Below, one piece after another: positions 1-7,627 of a stretch of DNA of 21,334 nucleotides; position 1 is the first letter of the stretch; each line of letters begins with the position of its first letter. A model generated the notes under the pieces. The model did not search any database, had not been told where the DNA came from, and saw only the letters and a program-made list of their open reading frames with translations. Made by a program: the position numbers and the translations under genes. The DNA lies in NCBI GenBank assembly GCA_002404095.1, contig DHJA01000128.1, positions 1 through 21,334 on the forward strand, in the 5' to 3' direction. This DNA is from Planctomycetaceae bacterium UBA4732 (lineage in GTDB: Bacteria > Planctomycetota > Planctomycetia > Gemmatales > Gemmataceae).

Positions 1-20
1 TCCATGCGTGACGAAGCACT

Positions 21-39
21 AGGACTCATGGGACTTATG
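21..39. repeat. Partial copy of a 9-bp-unit palindromic repeat
   Basis: The 18 bases at 21-38 match 17 of 18 positions of 17401-17418, which is the right arm of the large palindrome at 17367-17423. The shared unit is a 9-mer of the GGACTTATG/GGACTTATA type. Only two units are present here and no opposite arm is seen. It lies just downstream of the ABC ATPase stop, as the other copy lies between two gene ends. A dispersed intergenic repeat is the simplest reading. Confidence 0.5.
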
Positions 40-64
40 TGTTAAACTGAGACGCCACTGGTCT

Positions 65-793
65 TTACGAAACCAGAGCGAAGAACAACTCCTCCAAATC
101 TTGCTGCCTATAGCGTTCGCGCAATTCGGTCAACGTGCCGCAGGCCAACACTTTGCCGCGGTTGACGATTGCCACGCGGTCGCACAGTCGTTCCACCTCG
201 CGCATGATGTGCGTCGAGAAGAGGATGCACTTGCCCAACTCGCGGAGCTTTTCGATGTTGTGCTGGACCGCGCGGGCCACCAGTACGTCGAGGCCCACTG
301 TCGGCTCGTCGAAGATCAACACCGGCGGATCGTGAACGATGGCGCGGGCTATTGACACCTTTTGACGCATTCCGGTACTCATCTTGGCGCCGAGCGTGTC
401 GCGGAAGTCGTTCATCTGGAGGGACGTAAAAACCGTCTCCAATCGTTCGCGCAGGCGTTCTTCCGTCAGTCCGTACAGCCTGCCGAAGTACTGGACCAAT
501 TCCCATGCTGACATACGGTCGTAAATAGCGGTGTTCGCGGAGAGGAAACCAATGTTTTGGCGTACTTGGCTTGGTTGCGTGGCCACGTCATAGCCGGCGA
601 CAACGGCGCGGCCGCCGGTCGGGCGTAGGACGGTGCAAAGAATGCGCATGGTGGTCGTCTTGCCGGCGCCGTTGGCGCCAAGCAAGCCGAAAATCTCGCC
701 CGGATGGGCCGTAAAACTGACGTGATCGACGGCGTGGACGAGGCCGCGACGGAGGTCGCGGAAGGATTTCGTCAGGTTCTCGACTTGGATCAT
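65..793 (-). CDS. ABC transporter ATP-binding protein, NatA-like
   Basis: This is the cytoplasmic ATPase of an ABC-2 type exporter of the NatA/CcmA group. It should power a membrane permease that is not in the window; only 64 bases remain beyond the stop. Visible motifs are Walker [10 protein letters not shown] (residues 39-47), the signature MSTGMRQKV (138-146), Walker B VLIFDEP (158-164, catalytic Glu 163), a D-loop GLDV, and the H-loop His 195 in FSTHIM. The S-T-G form of the signature and the lack of a clear Q-loop Gln are usual in NatA-like ATPases, so they are not defects. At 242 residues it has the normal length of a single ATPase domain. It diverges from the acyltransferase gene on the other strand. 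The family call is firm; the transported substrate is unknown. Confidence 0.9.
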   Translation of the reverse strand: MIQVENLTKSFRDLRRGLVHAVDHVSFTAHPGEIFGLLGANGAGKTTTMRILCTVLRPTGGRAVVAGYDVATQPSQVRQNIGFLSANTAIYDRMSAWELVQYFGRLYGLTEERLRERLETVFTSLQMNDFRDTLGAKMSTGMRQKVSIARAIVHDPPVLIFDEPTVGLDVLVARAVQHNIEKLRELGKCILFSTHIMREVERLCDRVAIVNRGKVLACGTLTELRERYRQQDLEELFFALVS

Positions 794-832
794 GCTTGCG
801 CTCCGGGTTGGTAGATAGCCATCCTATAGCGC

Positions 833-859
833 TTGACGCCATGCGATCATCCGTATAGT
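833..859 (+). promoter_or_regulatory. Possible sigma70-type promoter for the Aas-like gene
   Basis: A TTGACG box at 833-838 and a TATAGT box at 854-859 lie in the divergent intergenic region, about 60 bases before the GTG start at 922. The spacer is only 15 bases, shorter than the optimal 17, so this is a weak prediction. Confidence 0.3.
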
Positions 860-921
860 CTGCGTGGTTAGCGAATACTAGCGAGAGCAACCAACCTGTA
901 GTCCCGTCGTGGAGTTGCGTA

Positions 922-3276
922 GTGGCAGAGCCTTCGGCTATCCTCCCGCTTCTCGCCGTCGTGTACGGATCGGGATGGGTCGTTCCAGCGTCGGTCGGAG
1001 TGCTGCTATTGGCCGCGCTCGCCGCCGTCTGTTGGCTGCGCCCCTATTGGCCTCTGCGCGTATTCCTTTGGTTCGTGACCCATTCCATTTACTGGCTGCG
1101 CGTACTGGGACGCCCCAATATTCCCACAAAAGGCGCCGCGCTGCTCGTCTGCAACCACGTCAGCTATGTCGATTGGCTGCTGTTGATGGCGTCGCAGCGG
1201 CGTTTCATCCGCTTCGTCGTATGGGCCGGATTTACCAAGACCTGGGGTCTGCGCCGCGTACTTCAATGGGGCGGTTGCATCCCCATTGACGGCGGGGGTG
1301 GGCCGCGCGCCGTCGTGAAATCGCTGCGCGCCGCCAGCGACGCCCTGGCTCGCGGCGAGTTGGTGTGCATCTTCGCCGAGGGCCGTTTCACCCAGACCGG
1401 TCTTATGCTGCCGTTTCACCGCGGCTTCGAGCAGATTGTCAAAAAATGCCAAGCACCCATCATTCCGGTCTGCCTCGATCAAGTCTGGGGCAGCATCTTC
1501 AGCTACTATAGCGGAAAGATTTTTTGGAAGATCCCGCTCGAAATACCCTACCACGTCACGGTCGCCTTCGGCGAACCGATGCCGAACGACACGAAGGCCG
1601 CCGATGTGCGCCAAGCGGTGCAGAAGTTGTCGGCCGACTGTTCTATCGCCCGCTCGAAACAGCGCGTGCCGGTCCACCGCCAGTTCGTGCGCATAGCGAA
1701 ACGGAGTTTTTTTCGCCCGTGTTTCAGCGACAGCACCCTCAAGGACCAGGAACTCACTTACGGCAGGACGTTGGCGGCCGTACTGTGCCTGACGCGGGAG
1801 ATGCGGCCGTTGCTCGGCGAGGCGCCAATGGTCGGCGTCTGGCTGCCCTCCAGCATGGGCGCCGCCGTCACCAACATTGTTTTAGCGATACTCGGTAAAA
1901 CGTCGGTCAATCTCAATTACACCTCGGCCCCGGACGCCGTTCAATCGGCCTTGCGCCAATGCGGCTGCACAACCGTCCTGACATCCAAACGCTTCATGGC
2001 TCGCCTCAAGCTGGAGCCGGGGCCGGGCGTCACGTTGCTGTATCTCGAAGATTTTAGAGAGAAAATTAGCAAATCTAAACGGGCGAGGGCGTGGCTGATG
2101 GCGTTGCTGACGCCGACGTTCGCTCTCGAGCGCTGGGTGTTGGGCCTGAGCAGGCACACCATCAAGGACTTGGCGACGATCATCTTTTCCAGCGGCAGCA
2201 CCGGCGAGCCGAAGGGCGTGATGCTGACGCACGGCAACATTGCGGCCAACGCCGAGTCGCTGATCCAGGCGGCAGGGCTGGAGGCGCGCGATCGTCTCCT
2301 GGGCGTGCTGCCGCTCTTCCACAGCTTCGGCTACACCGTGACGCTGTGGGCGCCTTTACAACTCGGGGCGTCGGTAATCTACCACGCCGACCCGCGACAG
2401 GCCAAAGAGATCGGCGAATTGTGCAAAACCTACCGATGCACACTCTTCGTTTCGACGGCGACGTTTCTGCGGTTCTGCCTGCGCAAGTGCGAGCCGGACG
2501 ACTTCAAGACGTTGCGCATCCTGATGTGCGGCGCCGAGAAGCTGCCGCAAGCGCTCGCTCAGGAATTCCAGAAGAAGTTCGGCGTCCTGCCGCTCGAAGG
2601 TTACGGCTGCACGGAGTTGTCGCCGGTGGCGGCGGCCAACATACCGGACAAAGTGATAAACGATTTCCGGCAAATCATGAACAAGCCGGGCACGGTCGGC
2701 CAGCCGGTGCCGGGCGTGGCGGCGCGAGTGGTCGATCCGGACACGCGGCAGACACTGCCGGTCGGCGCCGAGGGGCTGCTGCTAATCCACGGCGCCAACG
2801 TGATGCAGGGCTATCTCGGCCAGCCGGAGCTGACCGCGCAGGTGGTTCACGACGGCTGGTACGTGACGGGCGACATGGCGAAAATCGACGACGATGGCTT
2901 TATCACGCTGACGGGCCGGCTGTCGCGTTTCGCTAAAATTGGCGGCGAGATGGCGCCGTTGGAGAAGATCGAGGAAGTGCTGAACGAAGTGCTGGGGACG
3001 ACGGAGCGCGTCGCGGCCGTGACGTGCGTACCGGACGAAGCGCGCGGCGAGCGGCTGGTGGTGCTATACCTGGAGCAGCCGTTGGCGCAACTGGGCTTCG
3101 ACGTGCCGAAATGGTGGCAGGCCGTGAACGGACGAGGACTGCCTAACCTTTGGGTGCCGGGTCAGCGCGACTTCTATCCGGTGGCCGAGATGCCGCTATT
3201 AGGGAGCGGTAAACTCGACCTCAAGGGATTGAAGGATCGGGCGCTGGAACTCGCCGTGAACGCCAAGCGCTCATGA
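922..3276 (+). CDS. aas: Bifunctional lysophospholipid acyltransferase / acyl-ACP synthetase (Aas-like)
   Basis: This two-domain protein probably re-acylates lysophospholipids using fatty acids it activates itself, as Aas does at the inner membrane. Residues 25-60 are hydrophobic. The PlsC-type acyltransferase domain follows, with the NHVSYVD motif (78-84, an NHx4D motif) and FAEGRFTQTG (151-160), the Aas form of the EGTR motif. From about 270 onward it is an AMP-forming ligase: SSGSTGEPKG (423-432), YGCTEL (561-566), YVTGD (647-651), LTGR (663-666) and the catalytic-type lysine in GSGKLDLK (Lys 764). The length of 784 aa compares with about 720 aa for E. coli Aas. No MFS transporter domain is attached, unlike many fusions. 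The GTG start is supported by GGAG seven bases upstream. Its stop overlaps that of the convergent gene in the 6-bp palindrome TCATGA. Substrate preference is inferred. Confidence 0.88.
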   Translation: MAEPSAILPLLAVVYGSGWVVPASVGVLLLAALAAVCWLRPYWPLRVFLWFVTHSIYWLRVLGRPNIPTKGAALLVCNHVSYVDWLLLMASQRRFIRFVVWAGFTKTWGLRRVLQWGGCIPIDGGGGPRAVVKSLRAASDALARGELVCIFAEGRFTQTGLMLPFHRGFEQIVKKCQAPIIPVCLDQVWGSIFSYYSGKIFWKIPLEIPYHVTVAFGEPMPNDTKAADVRQAVQKLSADCSIARSKQRVPVHRQFVRIAKRSFFRPCFSDSTLKDQELTYGRTLAAVLCLTREMRPLLGEAPMVGVWLPSSMGAAVTNIVLAILGKTSVNLNYTSAPDAVQSALRQCGCTTVLTSKRFMARLKLEPGPGVTLLYLEDFREKISKSKRARAWLMALLTPTFALERWVLGLSRHTIKDLATIIFSSGSTGEPKGVMLTHGNIAANAESLIQAAGLEARDRLLGVLPLFHSFGYTVTLWAPLQLGASVIYHADPRQAKEIGELCKTYRCTLFVSTATFLRFCLRKCEPDDFKTLRILMCGAEKLPQALAQEFQKKFGVLPLEGYGCTELSPVAAANIPDKVINDFRQIMNKPGTVGQPVPGVAARVVDPDTRQTLPVGAEGLLLIHGANVMQGYLGQPELTAQVVHDGWYVTGDMAKIDDDGFITLTGRLSRFAKIGGEMAPLEKIEEVLNEVLGTTERVAAVTCVPDEARGERLVVLYLEQPLAQLGFDVPKWWQAVNGRGLPNLWVPGQRDFYPVAEMPLLGSGKLDLKGLKDRALELAVNAKRS

Positions 3277-3807
3277 AGCCGCCATTTCCGCAAGTTCCTT
3301 GATATTAGATCGGCCGCGGCCCGGCGCTACGACGCGGGTGAAGAGGGTAACGAGTAGATTAGTGAACCGTACGCGAGTCTCGACCCCTCCCGTCATCAAG
3401 ATCGAGTGTGTCAGTGTGCCGTCTTCCGAGACGTCGAACTCATCGTATAGGGCGAACAATATCGTGCCCGCCGCAGCGGTCCCCTCGTGCAAAACCACCT
3501 TTAATGGCTTGACCATGTCGTAACGGAGCTGGACCCCCGCCCGGCCGTCCCCGTCGGCCAGCTTAAAACTCAGGAAGAACTGGGGCCGGCCGCGTTCCTT
3601 GGCGAGGTTGGTGGTTAACAAATAGGCGTCATGGAGCGTGATGGAGCGCATCAACCGTCGGACGCCGAGGGGCAGGCGGTGATGTATCTCTTGGAGCCGC
3701 TTGCGATAGGCCGCGGCCCGCCGTTGCCACTTAGCGGCGGCGGCCTCGGCAACCTCTGGATCCAATGACCGGCACTCGGCCAGTAGGTCCGGCGTGAAAT
3801 ACTTCAC
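3271..3807 (-). CDS. Conserved hypothetical protein, 178 aa
   Basis: I do not recognise a named domain. The protein begins MKYFTPDLL, followed by an alpha-helical, Ala/Arg-rich segment (residues 18-45). A second half looks beta-rich, alternating hydrophobic and charged residues (about 70-165). There is no signal peptide or membrane segment, so it is probably cytoplasmic. The start is GTG, with a purine-rich ribosome site (AAGGGGA) lying in the last codons of the upstream gene, which stops one base before. This suggests translational coupling with the 122-aa gene. The stop overlaps the convergent Aas-like stop. From memory, proteins opening in this way with a central LHDA motif recur in planctomycetes; that was not checked. 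Confidence 0.65.
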   Translation of the reverse strand: MKYFTPDLLAECRSLDPEVAEAAAAKWQRRAAAYRKRLQEIHHRLPLGVRRLMRSITLHDAYLLTTNLAKERGRPQFFLSFKLADGDGRAGVQLRYDMVKPLKVVLHEGTAAAGTILFALYDEFDVSEDGTLTHSILMTGGVETRVRFTNLLVTLFTRVVAPGRGRSNIKELAEMAAS

Positions 3808-3808
3808 T

Positions 3809-4177
3809 TTATCCCCTTCTTCGGTTTTGGCGGTTTCCGTTGCCGAGCATACGGCGCGGGAAGCGAGTCAAAAAATACGTGGACTTCGGGAAACGTCCGT
3901 CCGGGTGGAAGTGTGGAAGGGACATCGGGCCGCCATGGGGCGAGTCCTCCTCGCAGCCCCCGAAGGCAAGAACCGTCACCCGTCTGGCCTCATCCCGGTT
4001 GCCGCGCCAGGATGGGCCGCGGACCACCACGTCGTCTTCGTTTTGTAACCGGCCGATCACCTCTGCATCCGTTAGCGGGTCGCCCCACCACTCCACCGCG
4101 CCGTCGGGACCGCCCATACGTTCCGCCCGAAAGGGGGTTGGGGTGGCGGGTACGGGCGGTGGCGCCGCGCGGGCCAT
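3809..4177 (-). CDS. Hypothetical protein, 122 aa, coupled to the downstream 178-aa gene
   Basis: The function is not recognised. The middle of the protein looks genuine (WWGDPLTDAEVIGRL, then a Trp/His/Phe-rich stretch including PHFHPDGRFPKS), and its tail is very basic (residues about 108-122). The reading frame ends one base before the GTG of the next gene, whose ribosome site overlaps this tail; that is the best evidence that it is translated. No ribosome site is visible before the ATG at 4177. The internal Met 21 (ATG at 4117) is an alternative start. A 184-aa frame lies on the opposite strand but is Arg/Pro/Ser-rich and looks like a shadow. Confidence 0.45.
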   Translation of the reverse strand: MARAAPPPVPATPTPFRAERMGGPDGAVEWWGDPLTDAEVIGRLQNEDDVVVRGPSWRGNRDEARRVTVLAFGGCEEDSPHGGPMSLPHFHPDGRFPKSTYFLTRFPRRMLGNGNRQNRRRG

Positions 4178-4303
4178 TAGGGATACTCAGCGCGAGAAGC
4201 GTGCCGGTCACAAGGGACAAAGTACCATTCCCTCGCCCGTTCTCCAAGACCAACGAGCCGCCGTTTGCTCGCCCCTGCCCCGAAGAAGCGCGTCGAGACC
4301 CGA

Positions 4304-4537
4304 TCAGGCGTTTGCTTGTCCCATCAGGTCGCCGATCACCTGGCTGACGCCTTCGTGGTCGAAGACCACCGGAACGCCGCCCCGCCCGAGATAGACCGCC
4401 GCCCCGTCCCGCACCAGCAAGGCTTCGGGATGGTCTACCTCGAAGCGGTCGCCGTTCACTAATGCGACCGTGAATGGGCGGAATGGCGTCCTCCGCTTGA
4501 ACGTCCGCAAAGTCTCGTCGAAGTTCGCCAACTCCAT
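4304..4537 (-). CDS. Small conserved hypothetical protein, 77 aa
   Basis: This small soluble protein has a basic RTPFRPFTVAL segment, a NGDRFEVDHPEALLV strand pair, and a final helix (HEGVSQVIGDLM). From memory, the pattern 'RPFxPFxVxLxxGxxxxVxHPE' is common in small bacterial proteins of unknown function, often in many copies in planctomycetes and relatives. The frame is open to 4690, but I placed the start at the ATG at 4537 because a GGGAGGG ribosome site lies about eight bases upstream and the conserved part begins there; the extra N-terminus would be low-complexity. The 126 bases before the next gene hold nothing recognisable. Confidence 0.7.
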   Translation of the reverse strand: MELANFDETLRTFKRRTPFRPFTVALVNGDRFEVDHPEALLVRDGAAVYLGRGGVPVVFDHEGVSQVIGDLMGQANA

Positions 4538-4739
4538 TTCAACCGCCCTCCCATGTCTCCACCACCGATCAACTCCCCAGCGCGATAATACCACAACACC
4601 GCGCTTCTCGGCAAATACCAAGCCCCGCCAGATTCGGCCCTCATCTTTTCGTTCCGTCTTGCCCGAACTCCCGTTTGGCAGGAGGGACAAGGGAAACCAG
4701 AAATAACATCATGCCGCCGCGATCAGGTCCACTTATTTG

Positions 4740-5645
4740 TCAGCTGCCCTGGCACGCTTCAGGTACTCGGACCATATCGACCATCTTCACATCAAGTACC
4801 TTTCTGAGGCGTTCCAGGTCTTCAGGGAAAGCACCTTCCAAAATCAACACGGCTTCGGCAGAGTCATCGCTGTCCTCCACCGCCACGCAGGCTCGCAGGA
4901 CCGCACGATACTTGACGCACTGGAAAAGGCCCCGGACAATGTCCTCGCGCGGCGAGATGCGCGACTTCACCTCCACGGCCGTACGAACGGATGCGTGTAC
5001 GAAGAAGACATCGACGCTGTCGCCGGATGGGAGGGATTTCTCCTGTTCGCCTGGCCCCGCTCCAACGGGTAGGCCAACCACTCCTGGGTTCTCGGCAACG
5101 TACTTCTTCAACGCCTTGTGGAGATCCGTCTCGCCACCGGCACCATACCTCGCCGCCGCCTCGATGGTGGCCCTATACCCTGACGAACCAAAGCCAGACC
5201 ACCCATGCGGCGGCATGACCTTGTAATACCCTTGTGGAGCAAGAGTCACCGGCTTACCCTGGAGATTCCGCAGTGCGGACATTTCAAAGTCAGCAGGATC
5301 GACCCTGTTGATGACTAGGGCGTGCTTCCACGGCTCGAATTGGATGTTGTTCTTGTTCTCCTGCCATTCTCTTATCCATTTACTCGGTCTGACATCTCCA
5401 TATAATTCGGGTTTCTCGTAATGATCCGTCGAGAAAGGCACGACATCCTCGATGAAGGCTGCGTACTGGACCTTGTCTCCGCTTCCGCTTATGTGAATGA
5501 ACCCTTCTATCGGAAATGACTGAAAAGTCGCCTTCCGAATCGGAAACGTGACCTCAAAGTAAAGCTTCTGATGCTTCTGAAGATGACTAACAGCGTCATC
5601 CATGTTGCACTTCTTCGGATCGGCGCTAAACAAGATCGAATTCAT
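4740..5645 (-). CDS. Putative PD-(D/E)xK nuclease with N-terminal EVE/PUA-like region
   Basis: The C-terminal half carries the layout of a PD-(D/E)xK nuclease: a Glu in the first helix (ETDLHKALK, Glu 172), an Asp on a beta strand (DSVDVFF, Asp 212), the EVK motif (Glu 225, Lys 227), and then GLFQCVKYRA (239-248), resembling the Q-x3-Y motif that follows the active site in many restriction and repair enzymes. Residues about 28-145 form a beta-rich region (YFEVTFPIRK, GDKVQYAAFIEDVVPF, SKW, HALVINRV) that resembles an EVE/PUA-like modified-base-reading fold; that part is inference. Together these suggest a modification-dependent restriction endonuclease. A ribosome site (AGGAGA, eight bases before the ATG) lies inside the 44-aa ORF, whose stop overlaps this start. 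It is the last gene of a tight three-gene cassette, with more AT-rich sequence than its neighbours. Confidence 0.65.
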   Translation of the reverse strand: MNSILFSADPKKCNMDDAVSHLQKHQKLYFEVTFPIRKATFQSFPIEGFIHISGSGDKVQYAAFIEDVVPFSTDHYEKPELYGDVRPSKWIREWQENKNNIQFEPWKHALVINRVDPADFEMSALRNLQGKPVTLAPQGYYKVMPPHGWSGFGSSGYRATIEAAARYGAGGETDLHKALKKYVAENPGVVGLPVGAGPGEQEKSLPSGDSVDVFFVHASVRTAVEVKSRISPREDIVRGLFQCVKYRAVLRACVAVEDSDDSAEAVLILEGAFPEDLERLRKVLDVKMVDMVRVPEACQGS

Positions 5646-5776
5646 TTTGCACTCTCCTGTGGGCGTATTGTGGAAACAGTGTGAGTTTCTTTAGCAAGGT
5701 CAGCCGCGAACTGCCGATTCGCCAAAATGAACCAACGCCATTTGCCCTCCTCAATATAGGTAGTTTTATGCTTCAT
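5642..5776 (-). CDS. Small ORF, 44 aa, between two cassette genes
   Basis: This short frame runs from an ATG six bases after the stop of the 198-aa gene. It ends at a TGA that overlaps the ATG of the nuclease-like gene (ATGA). Spacing on both sides is what a real operon member would show. The peptide begins MKHKTTYIEEGKWRWFIL and is charged, with an aromatic patch; no family is recognised. Against it, its own ribosome site is weak (it could be reached by coupling). Also, a strong GAGGAGG inside it precedes an out-of-frame ATG at 5741 that would give only a 13-aa peptide. It could instead be a leader or a translation-coupling device. Confidence 0.5.
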   Translation of the reverse strand: MKHKTTYIEEGKWRWFILANRQFAADLAKETHTVSTIRPQESAK

Positions 5777-5782
5777 TAATGG

Positions 5783-6379
5783 TCAGTCTTCCCAATCACG
5801 TAGCACGATTGAGCCTGCTGGAATACCCTCGCGACAGATAGCCTCGCCAAGAACCCGCCACTTGTAATGCGGTGCTGCCTCTACCCCCGCCATGTAGATC
5901 CCGTCGCCGAGTGCTTTCGCCTCAACCGTCGGGATGTCGCGTTGCCTGGTGTTGCGGTTGTTTAGCTCGTACCTTGTCCCCACGGCGTCGATCACCTTGG
6001 CTGCGTCCATGTAGCCAGCCCAGAGGCGCAGCGCAATGGTAATCCTTGTCAACAAATCCGGAACGTCGTGCATATGACGCCCGCTAACCTGTGCAACCGG
6101 GCTTGCCGGTAGCACTCGCTGAAGTGCTCTGGTTACTTCCTGAATCTGTGGGGTCAGGTCGTATGGGTCCACAGCACTCGCCGCTTGCACCGGCGTGACC
6201 TGCCCATTTATCAAGGGGTCGTCAATTTCTTGAAGAAACCTAGCTCTCCGCTCGTTCGCTTCACGAAGCGTGCCGCCCATGAGGGACGCCGGCAGCACCA
6301 GCCCGTGCCCAATGAGATTCAAGCCTGTCTGTCTTGCGAGCTCCATAGTTGGATCGTCGATCCTCGCCGGCGTGCTCAT
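5783..6379 (-). CDS. Hypothetical protein, 198 aa, first gene of the nuclease cassette
   Basis: No domain is recognised. The protein looks soluble and mixed alpha/beta. The N-terminal half is helical (LREANERRARFLQEID; TPQIQEVTRALQRVL), there is a His/Asp patch (SGRHMHDVPDLL, about residues 101-112), and a conserved-looking C-terminus holds TVEAKALGDGIYMAG and PHYKWRVLGEAI. There is no signal peptide. The ATG at 6379 follows a good AAGGAG ribosome site at eight bases. Its stop is six bases before the 44-aa ORF, so all three genes are probably one transcript. By position it could be a regulator, specificity or immunity partner of the nuclease; nothing in the sequence decides this. Confidence 0.65.
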   Translation of the reverse strand: MSTPARIDDPTMELARQTGLNLIGHGLVLPASLMGGTLREANERRARFLQEIDDPLINGQVTPVQAASAVDPYDLTPQIQEVTRALQRVLPASPVAQVSGRHMHDVPDLLTRITIALRLWAGYMDAAKVIDAVGTRYELNNRNTRQRDIPTVEAKALGDGIYMAGVEAAPHYKWRVLGEAICREGIPAGSIVLRDWED

Positions 6380-6513
6380 ACAACCATCTCCTTTTGTAAC
6401 TTACTAATTACCATGCGCCCAACCGCTGCATAGCAAAGCAACAGCTAGCCTGGCGATTGCCCCAGCGGAGAAAGTCCTCTCCTTACCCCGCAGCGTGCCC
6501 CCATACGCTCTAG

Positions 6514-6651
6514 GAATCTCTTCCCACGGAGCGTCCGCCATGCCGACCTTCCTCCCCCCACTACGTCCCCACCGAAGGCCCGCTCGGTTTCCCCATGCGC
6601 GACCGCCTGGCCCGGCAGTTCGCCTTGCTCAAGTCCCTGCCGAAACTCTGA
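6514..6651 (+). pseudogene. Possible C-terminal gene fragment in an otherwise empty gap
   Basis: The gap between the cassette and the next gene holds one frame that reads like a protein tail. It ends with MRDRLARQFALLKSLPKL and a TGA at 6649-6651, just before the stop of the convergent small gene. Upstream it meets a TAG at 6511-6513, and there is no good start or ribosome site in frame. It may be the remnant of a gene interrupted here, or chance. The rest of 6380-6513 shows nothing recognisable. Confidence 0.25.
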
Positions 6652-6852
6652 TCATGCGGTCTTGTGCGATGCGAGCAACCGTCGAATCTCAGGTAGCAGG
6701 GCAGTCGGTACGGTAATGACGGTCTGGTCGCGCCCGTCGGCCTCCTCCTCGTCCGCCGCGACCCACTCCTCTTCCGTCCGCGCGTCCAATTCGGCCAGCA
6801 ACCGCATCACGCGCTGCTCATCCCAGCCAGCCGGGAAACGCTGTTCGTTCAT
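6652..6852 (-). CDS. Small antitoxin-like protein, 66 aa
   Basis: A small acidic protein opening MNEQRFPAGWDEQRVMRLL, with a Glu/Asp-rich middle (EEEWVAADEEEADG) and a C-terminal segment TVPTALLPEIRRLLASH. From memory, this 'PxGWDexRVxRLL...TExEEW..EDE...VPxxLxPxIRxLL' layout belongs to a widespread small-protein group that often sits beside toxin-like genes; no name is certain. The longer open frame to 7134 runs antisense to the methyltransferase and is rejected. The ATG at 6852 has an AAGGAG site nine bases upstream. No toxin partner is evident on the same strand: downstream is the gap, and upstream is the truncated methyltransferase. Confidence 0.6.
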   Translation of the reverse strand: MNEQRFPAGWDEQRVMRLLAELDARTEEEWVAADEEEADGRDQTVITVPTALLPEIRRLLASHKTA

Positions 6853-6937
6853 CGTCCACGTCTCCTTTGCCGCTGCCGGAACGCTGGGAGTTGTCTGCCG
6901 GCGAATGGATAAGCCGTCGCCACAAAAACACATCATA

Positions 6938-7627
6938 TCACTCCAACTCAAATCGCAGTAACCGGCAGGCAATCTTCCCATTATAGAGCGGTATTTGCGC
7001 CGCAGGTCGCAGCCCAATCGCGTCCGCCAGCATCGGGTTGCCCGTGAACACGAACGCGGTCCAGCCCTTGCACCGCTGCGCGAAGACTTCGCCGAGCGAC
7101 TTATACAGCGGAATAAGGTCTGTTTCTTCGCCAATACGTTCGCCGTAGGGCGGGTTACACAGAATCACACCCGGCGGCCCTTCCGGCGGTCGGAAGTCGC
7201 GCACGTCGCGCTTATCAAAGCGCAGCAGACGGCCGATGCCGGCCGCGCGGGCGTTGTCGATGGCGAACGCCACCGCGTCGCCGCGCAGGTCCGAGCCGAG
7301 GATCGGCGCCGGCAGCGTTCGACCCACGCCGCGCCGCGCCTCGTCGCGCAGAGCCGTCCACAATTGCACGTCGTAGTCCATCCAACCCTGAAAGCCGAAG
7401 CGTTTGCGCGTCAGGCCGGGCGGCCGGCGCAGCGCCATCCAAGCCGCTTCTATCGGTAATACGCCTGAGCCACATAGCGGATCGACAAAGGGCGTTTCGT
7501 GCCTCCAGCCGGTCATCAGGATCAGGGCGGCCGCCAGAGATTCGTTGAGCGGCGCCTTGGTGAGAATCGGCCGGTAGCCGCGCTTGTGCAGCGATTTCCA
7601 GGCGTTAGGCAAGCCCCTCGGCGTCAT
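6938..7627 (-). CDS. RlmL-type 23S rRNA guanine-N2 methyltransferase, N-terminally truncated
   Basis: This is the S-adenosylmethionine-dependent methyltransferase domain of the RlmL/YcbY/Trm14 class, which modifies a guanine of 23S rRNA. SLHKRGYR (residues 12-19) and KAPLNESLAAALI (24-36) lead into the AdoMet motif DPLCGSGVLPIEAA (49-62). GSDLRGDAV (111-119) follows, then the catalytic motif CNPPYGER (157-164). Complete family members carry a THUMP domain of roughly 150 residues before SLHKRGYR. Here it is absent: from about base 7594 leftward in the protein, the frame reads antisense through the XylR gene, so residues 1-9 and the ATG are accidental. The C-terminal RlmK half of the E. coli fusion is also absent, which is normal outside proteobacteria. 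The gene is probably inactive, or its front lies elsewhere. Confidence 0.85.
   Translation of the reverse strand: MTPRGLPNAWKSLHKRGYRPILTKAPLNESLAAALILMTGWRHETPFVDPLCGSGVLPIEAAWMALRRPPGLTRKRFGFQGWMDYDVQLWTALRDEARRGVGRTLPAPILGSDLRGDAVAFAIDNARAAGIGRLLRFDKRDVRDFRPPEGPPGVILCNPPYGERIGEETDLIPLYKSLGEVFAQRCKGWTAFVFTGNPMLADAIGLRPAAQIPLYNGKIACRLLRFELE

Noticed and set aside
65..793. Loss of the Q-loop Gln and the SGG to STG signature change as signs of a dead ATPase
   Set aside because: Both are usual in NatA-like ATPases; Walker A, Walker B Glu and H-loop His are all intact.
3840..4394. 184-aa plus-strand frame
   Set aside because: Arg/Pro/Ser-rich, low-complexity composition, antisense to two better-supported minus-strand genes, and no ribosome site.
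4538..4690. Upstream extension of the 77-aa gene
   Set aside because: Low-complexity basic sequence without family features; the internal ATG at 4537 has a strong ribosome site.
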